From Victivallales bacterium (GTDB lineage: Bacteria > Verrucomicrobiota > Lentisphaeria > Oligosphaerales > Oligosphaeraceae), in NCBI GenBank assembly GCA_017417585.1, contig JAFPYX010000012.1, positions 1 through 64,000 on the forward strand: a stretch of DNA of 64,000 bases, in the 5' to 3' direction. Both the position numbers and the translations under genes were made by a program. Under the pieces are notes generated by a model. It worked only from the letters and a program-made list of their open reading frames with translations. It made no database searches and was not told the origin of the DNA. The stretch's first letter is position 1. Every line of letters begins with the position of its first letter. Shown here in pieces: positions 38,411 to 47,400 of the stretch.

Positions 38411-40867
38411 ATGGAACTTCTATCTCCTGCTGGCAATCTCGAAACCGCGATGGCGGCCTTCGAGTATGGCGCCGACGCCGTGTATGTCGGCCTCAAGCAA
38501 TTCTCCGCCCGTGCGGACGCCGAGAACTTCTCCCCCGAGGACCTGGAAGTCCTGATGGGGCTGGCCCACGACAACCCGGACTGGCCGCGCAAGGTCTATG
38601 TCGCCGTCAACACCCTGCTGAGGCAGGAGGAAATGCCGCAGTTGCTCCCATTGCTGCACCACCTGCGCGACCAGGCGGTGGACGGCGTGATCGTGCAGGA
38701 TTTTGCCACCGCGCACCTCCTCCGGCACTATTTCCCAGAGCTGCCGCTGCACGCCTCCACCCAGATGGCAATCCACAACGCCCCGGGCATGGAAGCCTGC
38801 CGCAACCTGGGCTTCAGCCGCGTCATCGCCGCCCGCGAACTCACACTGGATGAAATCGCGAAGCTGGCAGCCGTGCCCAATATCGAACTGGAGGTTTTCG
38901 TCCATGGCGCGCTCTGCTATGCCTACAGCGGCCTGTGCCTGCTCTCCAGCGTGTTGCGGGGCAGCAGCGGGAACCGCGGCGAATGCAGCTACGTCTGCCG
39001 CAACAGCTGGACCGTCGGCGACCACGGGCACACTGTCCAGGAGAACTGCAGCCTGATGTCGATGAAGGACCTGGCGCTCACGGACGCCGTGGGCACCCTG
39101 AAGAAGCTCAAAGTCGCCTCGGTCAAGATCGAAGGGCGCAAGAAGACCCCGCTCTACGTCGCGGCGGTCACCAACTACTACCGCAATCTAATCGACGGCA
39201 CCTTCGAGCCAGGGGAACGCCAGCAGTGCGAACAGGACATCAAGACCATCTTCTCGCGGCCCTGGACCAAGTTCTTTCTCTTCAACAGCCGCGCCGCCGC
39301 CATCACCGACCCACACACCACCGGCCCCCGCGGCTCGGAGGTAGGCGTGGTCTCCGCCGTGGTGCCCGGCCCCCGCGAGAACTCCCCGGACTGCCTGCGT
39401 TTCCAGCTGAAGAACCAGATTCTCTCGAAACACGACGGCCTCCAGGTCGAGCCCCCTGGCCAGGGACGCCCGTATGGCTTCCCGGTGGACGAATTGCGAG
39501 TCTATGCCCAAGGCGGGCAGGACCGCTTTGAAACTGTCTTCACCGCCGAACCGGAGATGACGGTCGAGGTCCCCCTCCCCCACGACCACCCGGTGATCGC
39601 CCCCGGCCAGAAGGTCTTCTGCACCTCCTCCCAGGAGGTCAAGAGCCGCTACAGTTGGCCCTCCATCCGCCCCGCGCTGATGCGCTCGCGCCACCCCGTC
39701 TATTTTGCGCTCACCATCTCGCGCGACCGCCTCACGGTGGTTTCGCAGCCTTGCATCGGCGAACGCGAATTGCCGGACGTGACTACCACGCTCCTGCTGG
39801 ACAAGCCGCTGGGAAACGCCAAGAATCCCCCGGAAAAGCTCGACGAGGCCGTCCGAAAGTGCTTCGCCAAGCTCGGCGACACCGAATTCGAGCTCCAGGA
39901 CATCCGCATCAACAACCCCGAGCAGCTTTTCGTGCCGATATCCACCCTTAACGAACTGCGGCGGCTGGCGGCCGAGCAAGTCTCCGCGATGCTTGAGGAG
40001 GAGCGCGGCAACGACATCACCTCCATCACCAGTGCCGAGGCGGCCTGGCACCCCGAACCCCCGAATGACGCTCCGGAACACCCGGCATGGATCCTGAAGG
40101 TGGACCGCCCATTCCTGCTCAACCTCCTCTCCGCCGACGAACTCGCACCCGCCCACGAAGTCATCGTGGACCTCGGAATGACCGCCGACGAAGACATCTT
40201 CGAACCCCTGCGCGCACTCTCCGCGAAACTCGGCAAAAAACGCCTGCGCCTTGCAATTCCGACCCTGATGCGCGCCAACGAAGACGAGCATGACTGGCCC
40301 ACGCTGGCCTATCGGCTGCTCCAGATGGGGCTGCGAAAGTGGCAGATCTCCAACCTGGGAGCTTTGCCAGTGCTGGCGGACGGCATGGTGACGCCGCAAA
40401 ACTGCTCCATCACCACCGACTGGCCGCTCTACGTGACCAACCGCACGGCCGCGCATTTCCTCGCCGAACAGGGCTTCGAGCGAGTCACCCTGGCGCCGGA
40501 CGACACGCTGGAAAACACGATGACACTGCTCAACGACCTCTCGCCCATCGCTGAAGTCCCCGTCTTCCAGGACACGCCGCTGGCCATCTCCGCAGTCTGC
40601 GCAAACGCCAGCATGAAGGGCTTCTGCCCAGGTGCGAAGGCGTGCAAATTCACCGAACTGGAACTGACTGGCCACAATGGAGAGGAACTTGTTGCCGTGA
40701 ACCATCGCTGCCACTCCGTCTTCCTCCGCAAGCAGCCCCTTGACCGCACCAGGCTTCTTCCCAGCCTTGCCGCCGCCGGGGCAAGGTATTTCCGCGCAGA
40801 CTTCATCTGGCGCAACTGGTCGCCTCGCGATGTCCGCCTCAAGTGGCTGGAACTGACAAAATACTAG
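38411..40867 (+). CDS. Peptidase U32 family protein (DUF3656-containing, RlhA-like)
   Basis: The 818-residue protein begins MELLSPAGNLETAMAAFEYGADAVYVGLKQFSARADAENF and has the U32 signature ELEVFVHGALCYAYSGLCLLSS with the cysteine set GNRGECSYVCRNSW. A long C-terminal region (about 300-818) matches the DUF3656 type found in large U32 proteins. Members such as RlhA and TrhP hydroxylate RNA rather than digest protein, so an RNA-modification role is likely here too, supported by the dus gene 10 bp downstream. The start is preceded by a heptad tract, with no SD sequence. Confidence 0.88.
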   Translation: MELLSPAGNLETAMAAFEYGADAVYVGLKQFSARADAENFSPEDLEVLMGLAHDNPDWPRKVYVAVNTLLRQEEMPQLLPLLHHLRDQAVDGVIVQDFATAHLLRHYFPELPLHASTQMAIHNAPGMEACRNLGFSRVIAARELTLDEIAKLAAVPNIELEVFVHGALCYAYSGLCLLSSVLRGSSGNRGECSYVCRNSWTVGDHGHTVQENCSLMSMKDLALTDAVGTLKKLKVASVKIEGRKKTPLYVAAVTNYYRNLIDGTFEPGERQQCEQDIKTIFSRPWTKFFLFNSRAAAITDPHTTGPRGSEVGVVSAVVPGPRENSPDCLRFQLKNQILSKHDGLQVEPPGQGRPYGFPVDELRVYAQGGQDRFETVFTAEPEMTVEVPLPHDHPVIAPGQKVFCTSSQEVKSRYSWPSIRPALMRSRHPVYFALTISRDRLTVVSQPCIGERELPDVTTTLLLDKPLGNAKNPPEKLDEAVRKCFAKLGDTEFELQDIRINNPEQLFVPISTLNELRRLAAEQVSAMLEEERGNDITSITSAEAAWHPEPPNDAPEHPAWILKVDRPFLLNLLSADELAPAHEVIVDLGMTADEDIFEPLRALSAKLGKKRLRLAIPTLMRANEDEHDWPTLAYRLLQMGLRKWQISNLGALPVLADGMVTPQNCSITTDWPLYVTNRTAAHFLAEQGFERVTLAPDDTLENTMTLLNDLSPIAEVPVFQDTPLAISAVCANASMKGFCPGAKACKFTELELTGHNGEELVAVNHRCHSVFLRKQPLDRTRLLPSLAAAGARYFRADFIWRNWSPRDVRLKWLELTKY

Positions 40868-40877
40868 TATTCCACGC

Positions 40878-41846
40878 ATGCCCCATGCCCAGCCCATCGC
40901 CGCACTGGCACCCATGGCCGGCTACACCGACTTGCCCTTCCGGCGTGCCTGCCGGCGCTACGGGCTCTACTATGGGACAACCGCGCTCGTCGACGCCGGG
41001 GCGCTTGTCCACGGCAATCCGGACTGCGTGCCGATCCTCCACCGCGGCGAAGAGGAGGAGTGGCTGCAAGTCCAGCTCCTCGGTAGCATCCCCACTGACA
41101 TCCGAACCTCCACCCGGATCCTTCGCGACGGCCCGTGGCACTTCGACGCATTGGACTTCAATATGGGATGCCCCGTGCGAAAGGTCATCAAACGTCTTGC
41201 CGGAGCCGCCCTGATGACCCAGCCTGCCCGCGCACTGGAATGCCTCAAGGAAATCCGCGACAACTGGCCGGGCGTCCTCACCGTCAAGATGCGTATCCTC
41301 AAGGAGGACGACCCGGAGCCGACCATTCGCCTCGCCCAGCGGCTGGAGGCCGTTGGCGTGCAGGGCATCGCCATCCATGGCCGCCTGGCACGGATGCTCT
41401 ATTCCGGACCGGTCCACACGCAGATTATCCGTGCAGTGCGTGAAAATGTCCATGTCCCGGTCACCGCGAATGGCGGGATTTTCACCTTGGAGGACGTCAG
41501 CCGACTTGCCGAGGCAACCGGCTGCGAACGCGTGATGGTCGCCCGCGGTGCGATCGGCGTGCCGTGGATTTTCCGGGACATCGCCACGGGAACCGTCCTT
41601 CCCGTCTCCCGCGAGGAACTTCTGGAGACCATGACCTTTCATGTGGAGGAAATGGTTCGCGAATACGGTGAAAAGAGCGCGATGATCCTTAGCCGGAAAG
41701 TGATATCATCCTATCTAAGCGGGCGGGGCTTCCCCCACGAGCTGCGTGCCCAGGTGGTCAAGATCGCCTCTTGGCAGGACTTCATGGATTTGCGTGCCAG
41801 GTTGACCGGTTGTTCCACGGCGCAGGTCGCCGACTTCCACGGCTAG
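40878..41846 (+). CDS. dus: tRNA-dihydrouridine synthase
   Basis: Dus uses FMN and NADPH to reduce uridines in the tRNA D-arm. The 322-residue protein has IAALAPMAGYTDLPFRRACRRYG, LDFNMGCPVRKVIKRLAGAAL with the catalytic cysteine, LTVKMRI, GVQGIAIHGR, VPVTANGGIFTLEDV and VMVARGAIGVPWIF, the family order. It is a DusB-like size, but the subfamily is not assigned. It follows the U32 gene by 10 bp. Its stop codon marks the left edge of the duplicated rpmA segment. Confidence 0.94.
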   Translation: MPHAQPIAALAPMAGYTDLPFRRACRRYGLYYGTTALVDAGALVHGNPDCVPILHRGEEEEWLQVQLLGSIPTDIRTSTRILRDGPWHFDALDFNMGCPVRKVIKRLAGAALMTQPARALECLKEIRDNWPGVLTVKMRILKEDDPEPTIRLAQRLEAVGVQGIAIHGRLARMLYSGPVHTQIIRAVRENVHVPVTANGGIFTLEDVSRLAEATGCERVMVARGAIGVPWIFRDIATGTVLPVSREELLETMTFHVEEMVREYGEKSAMILSRKVISSYLSGRGFPHELRAQVVKIASWQDFMDLRARLTGCSTAQVADFHG

Positions 41847-41860
41847 TGTGAATTCCCGTC

Positions 41861-41900
41861 AAAAAAGCCCGTTGCGCAGGGGAGCGCAACGGGCTTTTTT
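41861..41900. terminator. Bidirectional terminator between dus and rpmA
   Basis: GCCCGTTGCGC and GCGCAACGGGC form an 11-pair stem around AGGGGA, with six A on one side and six T on the other, so it can end transcription of both convergent genes. A copy lies at 47568-47607. Confidence 0.95.
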
Positions 41901-41926
41901 GTCATCAAATCCCAGGCGGGGACTGC

Positions 41927-42187
41927 CTACTCGGCGGCGGCCTCGACGGGGATGATGTTGATCTTGCGGGAGGTCTTCACGAACTGCACCGTGCCATCCA
42001 CGAGGGCATACACCGTGAAGTCACGGCCCATGCCGGCATTCTTGCCAGGGAAGAACTTGGTGCCGCACTGGCGGATGATGATGCTGCCGGCGGTGACCTT
42101 CTGGCCGCCGTAGGCCTTCACACCACGATATTGCGGATTGCTGTCACGGCCGTTACGGCTCGAAGACTGACCTTTCTTGTGTGCCAT
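41927..42187 (-). CDS. rpmA: 50S ribosomal protein L27 (copy A)
   Basis: The 86-residue protein is L27 of the large subunit: [48 protein letters not shown] and a C-terminal [19 protein letters not shown] lies 9 nt before the ATG at 42187; an upstream in-frame codon is not used. The partner rplU and obg are not adjacent, unlike the usual rplU-rpmA order. A second copy at 47634-47882 differs at several positions. Copy A has the family-like G-R-D after GM and copy B the family-like NVG, so the two have diverged in different ways. Confidence 0.94.
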   Translation of the reverse strand: MAHKKGQSSSRNGRDSNPQYRGVKAYGGQKVTAGSIIIRQCGTKFFPGKNAGMGRDFTVYALVDGTVQFVKTSRKINIIPVEAAAE

Positions 42188-42340
42188 AGCTATGTACTCC
42201 TCAAAAATGGAATGGCTGGTAATGACGAATGACAAGCATTTAATATAACCGCTGCTGGCGATTCTTCAAACGATTTGAAGAAAATTGGGCGCAGCAGCGG
42301 TCATTTTGTTGCGCCCTGTCCCCGCAAAAAGCATCGAATT

Positions 42341-42383
42341 AAACTTCAGGACTTCAGGTCCCAGGACCCGGCAGCCAGGACTA
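42341..42383 (+). repeat. Heptanucleotide tract (AGGACCC type)
   Basis: Units AACTTCA, GGACTTC, AGGTCCC, AGGACCC, GGCAGCC and AGGACTA are in a 7-bp register. It sits at the 3' end of the broken DUF1016 gene. The unit type resembles those of the large array at 29271. Confidence 0.6.
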
Positions 42384-43552
42384 TGGCGTGTCATGCGCTT
42401 CGCGTTCCCCCTCTGCCGGGAGTGCCTTTTTCTCGAAGACAAGACGTTGCTGGCGGATGATCCGCTTGAACGAGTCCACGGACGGCAATACTGTCTTGTA
42501 CTGCCTTGCGAAGATGCGGTGGTGCTCACATTCGGGAAGTGTCATCTTGACGGTCGCGTCGTTGACCTCCTCGCTGCTGAGCAGAATGCCGATGGTGGGG
42601 TTCTCGTCGGGAAGTTTCACCACCCTGTCGTAGTAGTGGACATACATCTGCATCTGTCCGAGGTCCTGGTGCGTGATTTTGGCGAGCTTCAGGTCGAAGA
42701 CGAAGAAGGAGCGGGTCAAGCGGTTATAGAAAACCAGGTCAACCTTATAGTGTTCCTCCTCGAAGGTGAAGCGGACTTGCCGTCCGACGAAGGTGAATCC
42801 CTTGCCAAGTTCGAGCATGAACTCGGCAAGGTGGTCGATGATGGCCTGCTCCAGTTGCGTCTCCGAATAGTCGCTTCTTTCCGGCAGTCCGAGGAACTCC
42901 AGCGTGTACGGATCCTTCAGAGGCTCCTCGGCAACTTCCGGCCTTGGGGCCTTGCGCATCAGTTCCCTCACTCCGGCCTCCCCCTTGTGCTTCATGGAAC
43001 GCTCGTAGAGCTGAACAGAGGGACCGTCGATTGCTCCCTGTCCCCCTTGTGCTTCATGGAACGCTCGTAGAGCTGAGAGCCGATTTGCCGCGACATCTGA
43101 CGAAACGACCATTGCCCCTCGGCGGCCTCCTTTTCGTAGAAGTTACGCGCCGCAGGGTCGGCGATACGCATCAGCACGAGGTAGTGCGACCACGAGAGGC
43201 AGAAATCATCTATAGATGGACGATTTTCGCCTCAGGTTTCGGGACGACGCCTAATTCCCCAATTGGATAAACAGTGTTTAGCGAATTCGAGTAAACAAGG
43301 AAGAATTGCCGCATCAGCTTCAAATTCGCCATACTCCAGCCTTTGCCGAATCGGTCGGTCAGCCTTGATGATAGTTCTGCCAGCGTCTTGTCACCATAGC
43401 CGCCTTGCTCGTCCTCGACAATCACCCTGCCGATCTCATAGTAGGTGTACACCAGACGCGACATTGGCAACGGCGGCGACCTTGCGCCGAGCCTCCTCAA
43501 TCAGCAAAATGACGCGCTCGGAAAGGGATGGAGTATTCTTCGCGGGCTTCAT
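42381..43552 (-). pseudogene. DUF1016 (YhcG-type PDDEXK nuclease) pseudogene
   Basis: Minus-strand pieces of one DUF1016 protein follow in three reading frames. First is MKPAKNTPSLSERVILLIEE to VAAVANV (start 43552, GGAGGA 3 nt upstream). Next come SRLVYTYYEIGRVIVEDEQGG to PKPEAKIV, LSWSHYLVLMRIADPAARNFYEKEA to LYERSMKHKG, and LYERSMKHKGEAGVRELMRKAP through the PDDEXK core VDLVFYNRLTRSFFVFDLKL to the end. Breaks are at about 43462, 43212 and a 62-bp duplication at 42979-43076. DUF1016 nucleases are known from defence and mobile contexts. At least three lesions make this a genuine pseudogene. Confidence 0.88.
42979..43076 (+). repeat. 36-bp direct repeat (62-bp offset) inside the DUF1016 gene
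   Basis: The 36-bp segment starting TCCCCCTTGTGC recurs identically at 42979 and 43041. The 62-bp offset is not a multiple of three, so it breaks the frame and duplicates the peptide LYERSMKHKG. Confidence 0.9.
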
Positions 43553-43931
43553 GGTTCCTCCTCCAACGATGTAAAGTGGTTCGCTCTTGCCTTGCATGTC
43601 CAACCAAACCTCCACTTTCAGCCCAAGGTTCAGCCGTTTTGAGATGAAAGCCAGAAGTTTTGCCGTGGACCCGGTGGAACTGCGTGTGCTGACATAAAAA
43701 CGGTCGTGAACAGCTTCCCGCCGCCGGCGACAATCTCCGGGAGGTCCTGCCAGCGTTCCTCCAGCAGCTTCCGCCTGACCTTGGCACCGTCTGGGTTGCT
43801 GGGCCTCCGCACCCAGCGCTCCTCTACCAGCTTCCGCCAGGTCATGCCGCCCAGCCGCAAATCTCCCAACGCACTGTCCACGCCCAATGGCGCCAGCGTG
43901 GCAATCGGTTGCCAACAATCTTGATGTCCAT
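43553..43931 (-). pseudogene. 5' remnant of a GlmU-like gene plus unidentified coding-like piece
   Basis: From the ATG at 43931 the minus strand encodes, after one frameshift, IATLAPLGVDSALGDLRLGG followed by MTWRKLVEERWVR. This matches residues 10-42 of the intact GlmU-like gene at 47991-48917. Beyond about 43806 the homology stops. The remaining 250 bp are open in one frame and include STGSTAKLLAFISKRLNLGL and VEVWLDMQGKSEPLYIVGGG, which looks like real protein but is not recognised. It may be the fused tail of another gene captured in the same rearrangement. Confidence 0.65.
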
Positions 43932-43971
43932 GGCAAAAAATTCTCAGTGTTTCACGAAAAGTCGTGTAGCC

Positions 43972-44008
43972 AAGAGCCACTGGCTCTTATATATTGGCTC
44001 TCATATAT
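43972..44008. repeat. Small hairpin and 14-bp tandem repeat below the GH115 gene
   Basis: AAGAGCC-ACT-GGCTCTT forms a hairpin (43972-43988). It overlaps two 14-bp units, TGGCTCTTATATAT and TGGCTCTCATATAT. It lies just downstream of the GH115 stop and may stabilise or end that transcript. Confidence 0.45.
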
Positions 44009-44036
44009 AACTAATGCAGGAATGCGGTTTCGCTCC

Positions 44037-46022
44037 TCAGGACAGCCCCTGAAGCACTTCTTCCACCAGCGCTTTCACCTTTCGGAAGTCCACCTTGGTG
44101 CAACGGTCGTACCAGTGCGCGAAGTCGCCGACGAGATATTGCGGCAGCAGTCTTTCGAAGGCAAAGAACGCCTTGCGTGCGTCGACGAGATGACGTCTCG
44201 CGCCCGCGAAGTCCGACGCCCAGAAATTCCGCAAGGCCAGCTGGCAGCCCCGCTCGCATTCGCAGAAATGCAAATCAAGACCAGACGGATAAACAAGTTG
44301 CGCATATAGCAATGCAGCCTCCTGCGGAGCCACGCCGCCGACCATGCGCCGCGTCTGCTTGTGGACGGCGGCAAAGCGCGCCGCCTGGCGTTCCAGCAGC
44401 CGAAGCCACTCGTCGAGTTTGCCGGTTTCGGGAAACATGTCCCCCAGCGCGGCCAAGTGTATCGCGTCCAGCCGCATATAGTAGGTGGCCCGGTCGCCGG
44501 TTTCCGGCGGACGGATGCGGTCGCGCAGCATCCACAGTGCCTGGAGCGTCCGGGCGATCATCAGACCGTCGGTACAATAGGCGACGCCGCGGGAGTTCTT
44601 CAGGAACGCCTTGAAGTACTCCCAGTAGCACGCGCAAATTTCCTCGTGGCAACCAGAGAAATGCTCCTCCACCCAGCGCCGCAGGAACTCGTCCGGCGAA
44701 AATTCCGCCGGTTGCGCGGTGATTTCCGCAGTGGCCTGCAGCCCATGGATGAACTCGCGGACATTCGACGCGTTGAAGATCGCGTAGCAGAGCGGCCGGG
44801 TTTTCATCGCCTCGGTCAGGACGCGATGGAAGTCCCGTGCGCCGATGGCCTGCGCCAGATGCGTGCCGATCACCACCGCATGGTGGCAATATACGCCATA
44901 CCATGCGCCCGGACGGACGGGCGACTGGAAGAAGTCGTCCTGCAGCCGCCAGCCCGCGCAGTTGTCGGCGAAGACGGTGATGACGTCGGGGGGCAGCTCC
45001 AGCAGTCCGCGCTGGTTGAAGACGACGCCCTCCGCCCACAGCGTGGTGGAGCAGAGCGCCCGGTCGTCGCCGGTGATCTCCCGCACCAGCGCCTGCTGCT
45101 CGCGGATGGCTCCGGAAATCACCGCCGCGCGTTCCGCGTCGCCCTCCGGCGCCTTGCCGGCCTCCCAGAACGGGCGGTCCGAACGTCCGCGCAGCCCCAG
45201 CTGCCAGATGACCTCGGGGTACTTCGCCCAGCGGCGGATGGAGTCGCGCCAGACCTCGCGCAGAGCCTCGGGATCGGAGAAGTAGGAGAATTCCCGCACC
45301 TGTCCGCGTGCCTTCCAGTAGTTGTCGAAGGCGAAGGCGCTCACGCCCAGCGGCTCCACGTGGTGCATGGTGAGGATGAAGCCCCGCCGCGCGAACTCCT
45401 CCAGCAGCATCTCCTCGTCGGGATTGCGAATATCGACGAAGCTGCTGGGGATAACCAAGTTATACCCCATGCGCAGAAATGTCTCCGCCAACTTGCGAAC
45501 GGTTTTCCGGGAAAGCACCGTCTGGTAGTGCGGATAGTCGATGTGGCGCGCGCCGCCGGGCTCCCAGCCCGTCAGCAGGTCCTCGTCATTGATGAAGACG
45601 CCGCGGTAGCGCACTGCGGGGCTGGCGACCTCGTGGCGGATTTCCGGCCATGTCCAGTCGGCCAGCCGCCGGACCGGCACCGACGTCCACAGGTAGTCTG
45701 GCGTGACTTTCAACCACTTGCGGCTGAAGGCATAGACGCCGTAGATGGCGCCGCGGACATCGGGGCCTTCGATGCAAAGCAGATTTCCTGCCTCGGAGTG
45801 CAGACGACAGCTCTCCACGGCGTCAGGCGGAAACTCCTCCGGCACCACGCGGGCGACGATTCCGTCGCGCGCCGCCACCCCCTCCACGACCTGTGGCGCA
45901 ACCGCGCCGCCCGTGACCGCCGCGATGTCCCGCGCTAAATCCTCCGCCGCCAGCCGCACCGCCTCCGAAACATCGCCGGAAACGTGTATGCGCAAACTTT
46001 CAACAAGTTCAAACCGCTTCAT
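44037..46022 (-). CDS. GH115-like alpha-glucuronidase
   Basis: The 661-residue protein resembles GH115 enzymes, which remove 4-O-methyl-glucuronic acid from xylan. An N-terminal Rossmann-like domain (about 1-110, LRIHVSGDVSEAVRLAAEDLARDIAAVTGG) leads to the barrel with RYRGVFINDEDLLTGW, MGYNLVIPSSF, and WQLGLRGRSDRPFW. C-terminal helices follow (LFPETGKLDEW-like repeats). No signal peptide is present, so it may act on imported oligosaccharides. It is shorter than many GH115 proteins (about 800-1000 residues), lacking the C-terminal jelly roll. The ATG at 46022 is preferred to a TTG at 46031. It lies within the rpmA-bracketed island. Confidence 0.82.
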   Translation of the reverse strand: MKRFELVESLRIHVSGDVSEAVRLAAEDLARDIAAVTGGAVAPQVVEGVAARDGIVARVVPEEFPPDAVESCRLHSEAGNLLCIEGPDVRGAIYGVYAFSRKWLKVTPDYLWTSVPVRRLADWTWPEIRHEVASPAVRYRGVFINDEDLLTGWEPGGARHIDYPHYQTVLSRKTVRKLAETFLRMGYNLVIPSSFVDIRNPDEEMLLEEFARRGFILTMHHVEPLGVSAFAFDNYWKARGQVREFSYFSDPEALREVWRDSIRRWAKYPEVIWQLGLRGRSDRPFWEAGKAPEGDAERAAVISGAIREQQALVREITGDDRALCSTTLWAEGVVFNQRGLLELPPDVITVFADNCAGWRLQDDFFQSPVRPGAWYGVYCHHAVVIGTHLAQAIGARDFHRVLTEAMKTRPLCYAIFNASNVREFIHGLQATAEITAQPAEFSPDEFLRRWVEEHFSGCHEEICACYWEYFKAFLKNSRGVAYCTDGLMIARTLQALWMLRDRIRPPETGDRATYYMRLDAIHLAALGDMFPETGKLDEWLRLLERQAARFAAVHKQTRRMVGGVAPQEAALLYAQLVYPSGLDLHFCECERGCQLALRNFWASDFAGARRHLVDARKAFFAFERLLPQYLVGDFAHWYDRCTKVDFRKVKALVEEVLQGLS

Positions 46023-46067
46023 CGCGTCCAAAATGATTTGAGAATAATACGAAATGCAGAGTCGCTT

Positions 46068-47291
46068 CTACAGCTCGCCATCGGCCGCCAGGAACTCCAT
46101 CAGGTTCAGATGACGGATGCCATTGCGACGCTGTAGCAGCGGATCCAACGTGAAAAGATATTTCGGATAGTTGTCGTGTATCGCCTCCAACGAGGCATAC
46201 TCGCGTTCCTCGGTCTGTGGATCGGCAATGGACATTGCGACCTGAAGATAATAATAGATGCCGTCACGTTGCGCAATGAAGTCGCATTCCAATGCCCCGA
46301 CACGTCCAACACTTACTTTATATCCCTGTGACAACAAGTAAATGTACAACACATTTTCAAGCACCGGTCCATAATGGATCCGCACATCCGTGCTGGAGGC
46401 AAAATAAATCCCCGTGTCGGCCAGGTAGTACTTTTCCTCGCCCCGCAACGAACGCCTGGACTTCAGGTCGAAGCGCTGGCATTTGTATAGAATCCGCGCC
46501 GCCAACAGGATATCGAGATACCGCTTCAGCGTCTCCCGCTTGACCACCGCCTGGTTGGTATTCTTCAAATACTTGACGATGTTGTCCAAATTCGTGGAAC
46601 TCCCAAAGTTCTGGATCAGATAGGGCATGACCTTGTCAAACGCCAGGCGATTCCGAATTTTATTCCGCGGCGCGACGTCCTTCCGCAGAATCTGCTCCAT
46701 CACATTGGCCACGTATGTAGCTTGAGCCGCCGCATCGGGAAATTCCACCGCCTGGGGAAACCCACCGCCACGCAGATAGCGGGTAAACTCCTCGGCAAGT
46801 CCCAGCACTTCCTGACCATGGAAGCGCTTCATCTCCAGATACTCGTGAAAATTCAACGGAAACAAGAGAATTTCCACATAACGGCCGGTGAGTTTGGTCA
46901 CCAGTTCGCCACTGAGCAGGTAGGAGTTGGAACCCGTAATGAAAATCGAGTAATTTCCCTCTTCCCGGTAGGCATTGATAATTTGCTCAAATCCATTGAC
47001 ATTTTGAACTTCATCCACAAACAGATACTTCTTGGAGCCATCGTTCCCAAAACTGTCGATGACCGCCGCCAACTGCTCTGGACGCTTGACCGAGAGATAG
47101 TTGCGCGTATCCAGATTAATATACAGTATGTCCTTCGGGGGAACCCCGCTCTCGCGCAGCTCCTCCATGATCGTCTCCAGCAAACAAGACTTGCCACAGC
47201 GTCGAATGCCGGTGATCACCTTGATCAGGTCACTATGATAAAAAGGACGAACCTTTCGCAGGTATGCCTCGCGGCGATAGAGCTTTTTCAT
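46068..47291 (-). CDS. AAA-family ATPase with DUF4143 domain
   Basis: The 407-residue protein has an AAA_14 ATPase domain with Walker A GIRRCGKS (about 28-35), Walker B KYLFVDEVQN (about 88-97) and sensor IFITGSNSYLL, and a C-terminal DUF4143 domain with PD-(D/E)XK-like character (ENVLYIYLLSQGYKVSVGR, ALECDFIAQRDGIYYYLQVAMS). Such proteins are abundant in gut anaerobes and often mobile; function is poorly defined. GGAGGT lies 7 nt before the ATG at 47291. It is less GC-rich than its neighbours, consistent with acquisition. A 14-bp inverted repeat lies 59 bp upstream. Confidence 0.92.
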   Translation of the reverse strand: MKKLYRREAYLRKVRPFYHSDLIKVITGIRRCGKSCLLETIMEELRESGVPPKDILYINLDTRNYLSVKRPEQLAAVIDSFGNDGSKKYLFVDEVQNVNGFEQIINAYREEGNYSIFITGSNSYLLSGELVTKLTGRYVEILLFPLNFHEYLEMKRFHGQEVLGLAEEFTRYLRGGGFPQAVEFPDAAAQATYVANVMEQILRKDVAPRNKIRNRLAFDKVMPYLIQNFGSSTNLDNIVKYLKNTNQAVVKRETLKRYLDILLAARILYKCQRFDLKSRRSLRGEEKYYLADTGIYFASSTDVRIHYGPVLENVLYIYLLSQGYKVSVGRVGALECDFIAQRDGIYYYLQVAMSIADPQTEEREYASLEAIHDNYPKYLFTLDPLLQRRNGIRHLNLMEFLAADGEL

Positions 47292-47349
47292 TGCTGGCAC
47301 CTCCTATGATTAAAAACATACTCAATATAGTCTATCTTGCGAAAAATGC

Positions 47350-47400
47350 CAGTTAACGGGGTAAATTTCTCGATTTTTACAACAAATACCCCGTTAACTG
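47350..47400. repeat. 14-bp perfect inverted repeat upstream of the AAA ATPase gene
   Basis: CAGTTAACGGGGTA (47350-47363) and TACCCCGTTAACTG (47387-47400) flank 23 nt and are followed by CCTGTTTTTTT. No plus-strand gene precedes it, so it is more likely an operator or element end than a terminator. The remaining bases to 47551 show no gene. Confidence 0.8.

Larger units (their letters stand above)
41846..42270. repeat. Direct-repeat copy A (terminator plus rpmA)
   Basis: This 425-bp segment matches 47552-47966 in the same orientation: terminator, rpmA and upstream leader through ATTCTTCAAA. It starts exactly at the end of the dus gene. Confidence 0.92.
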
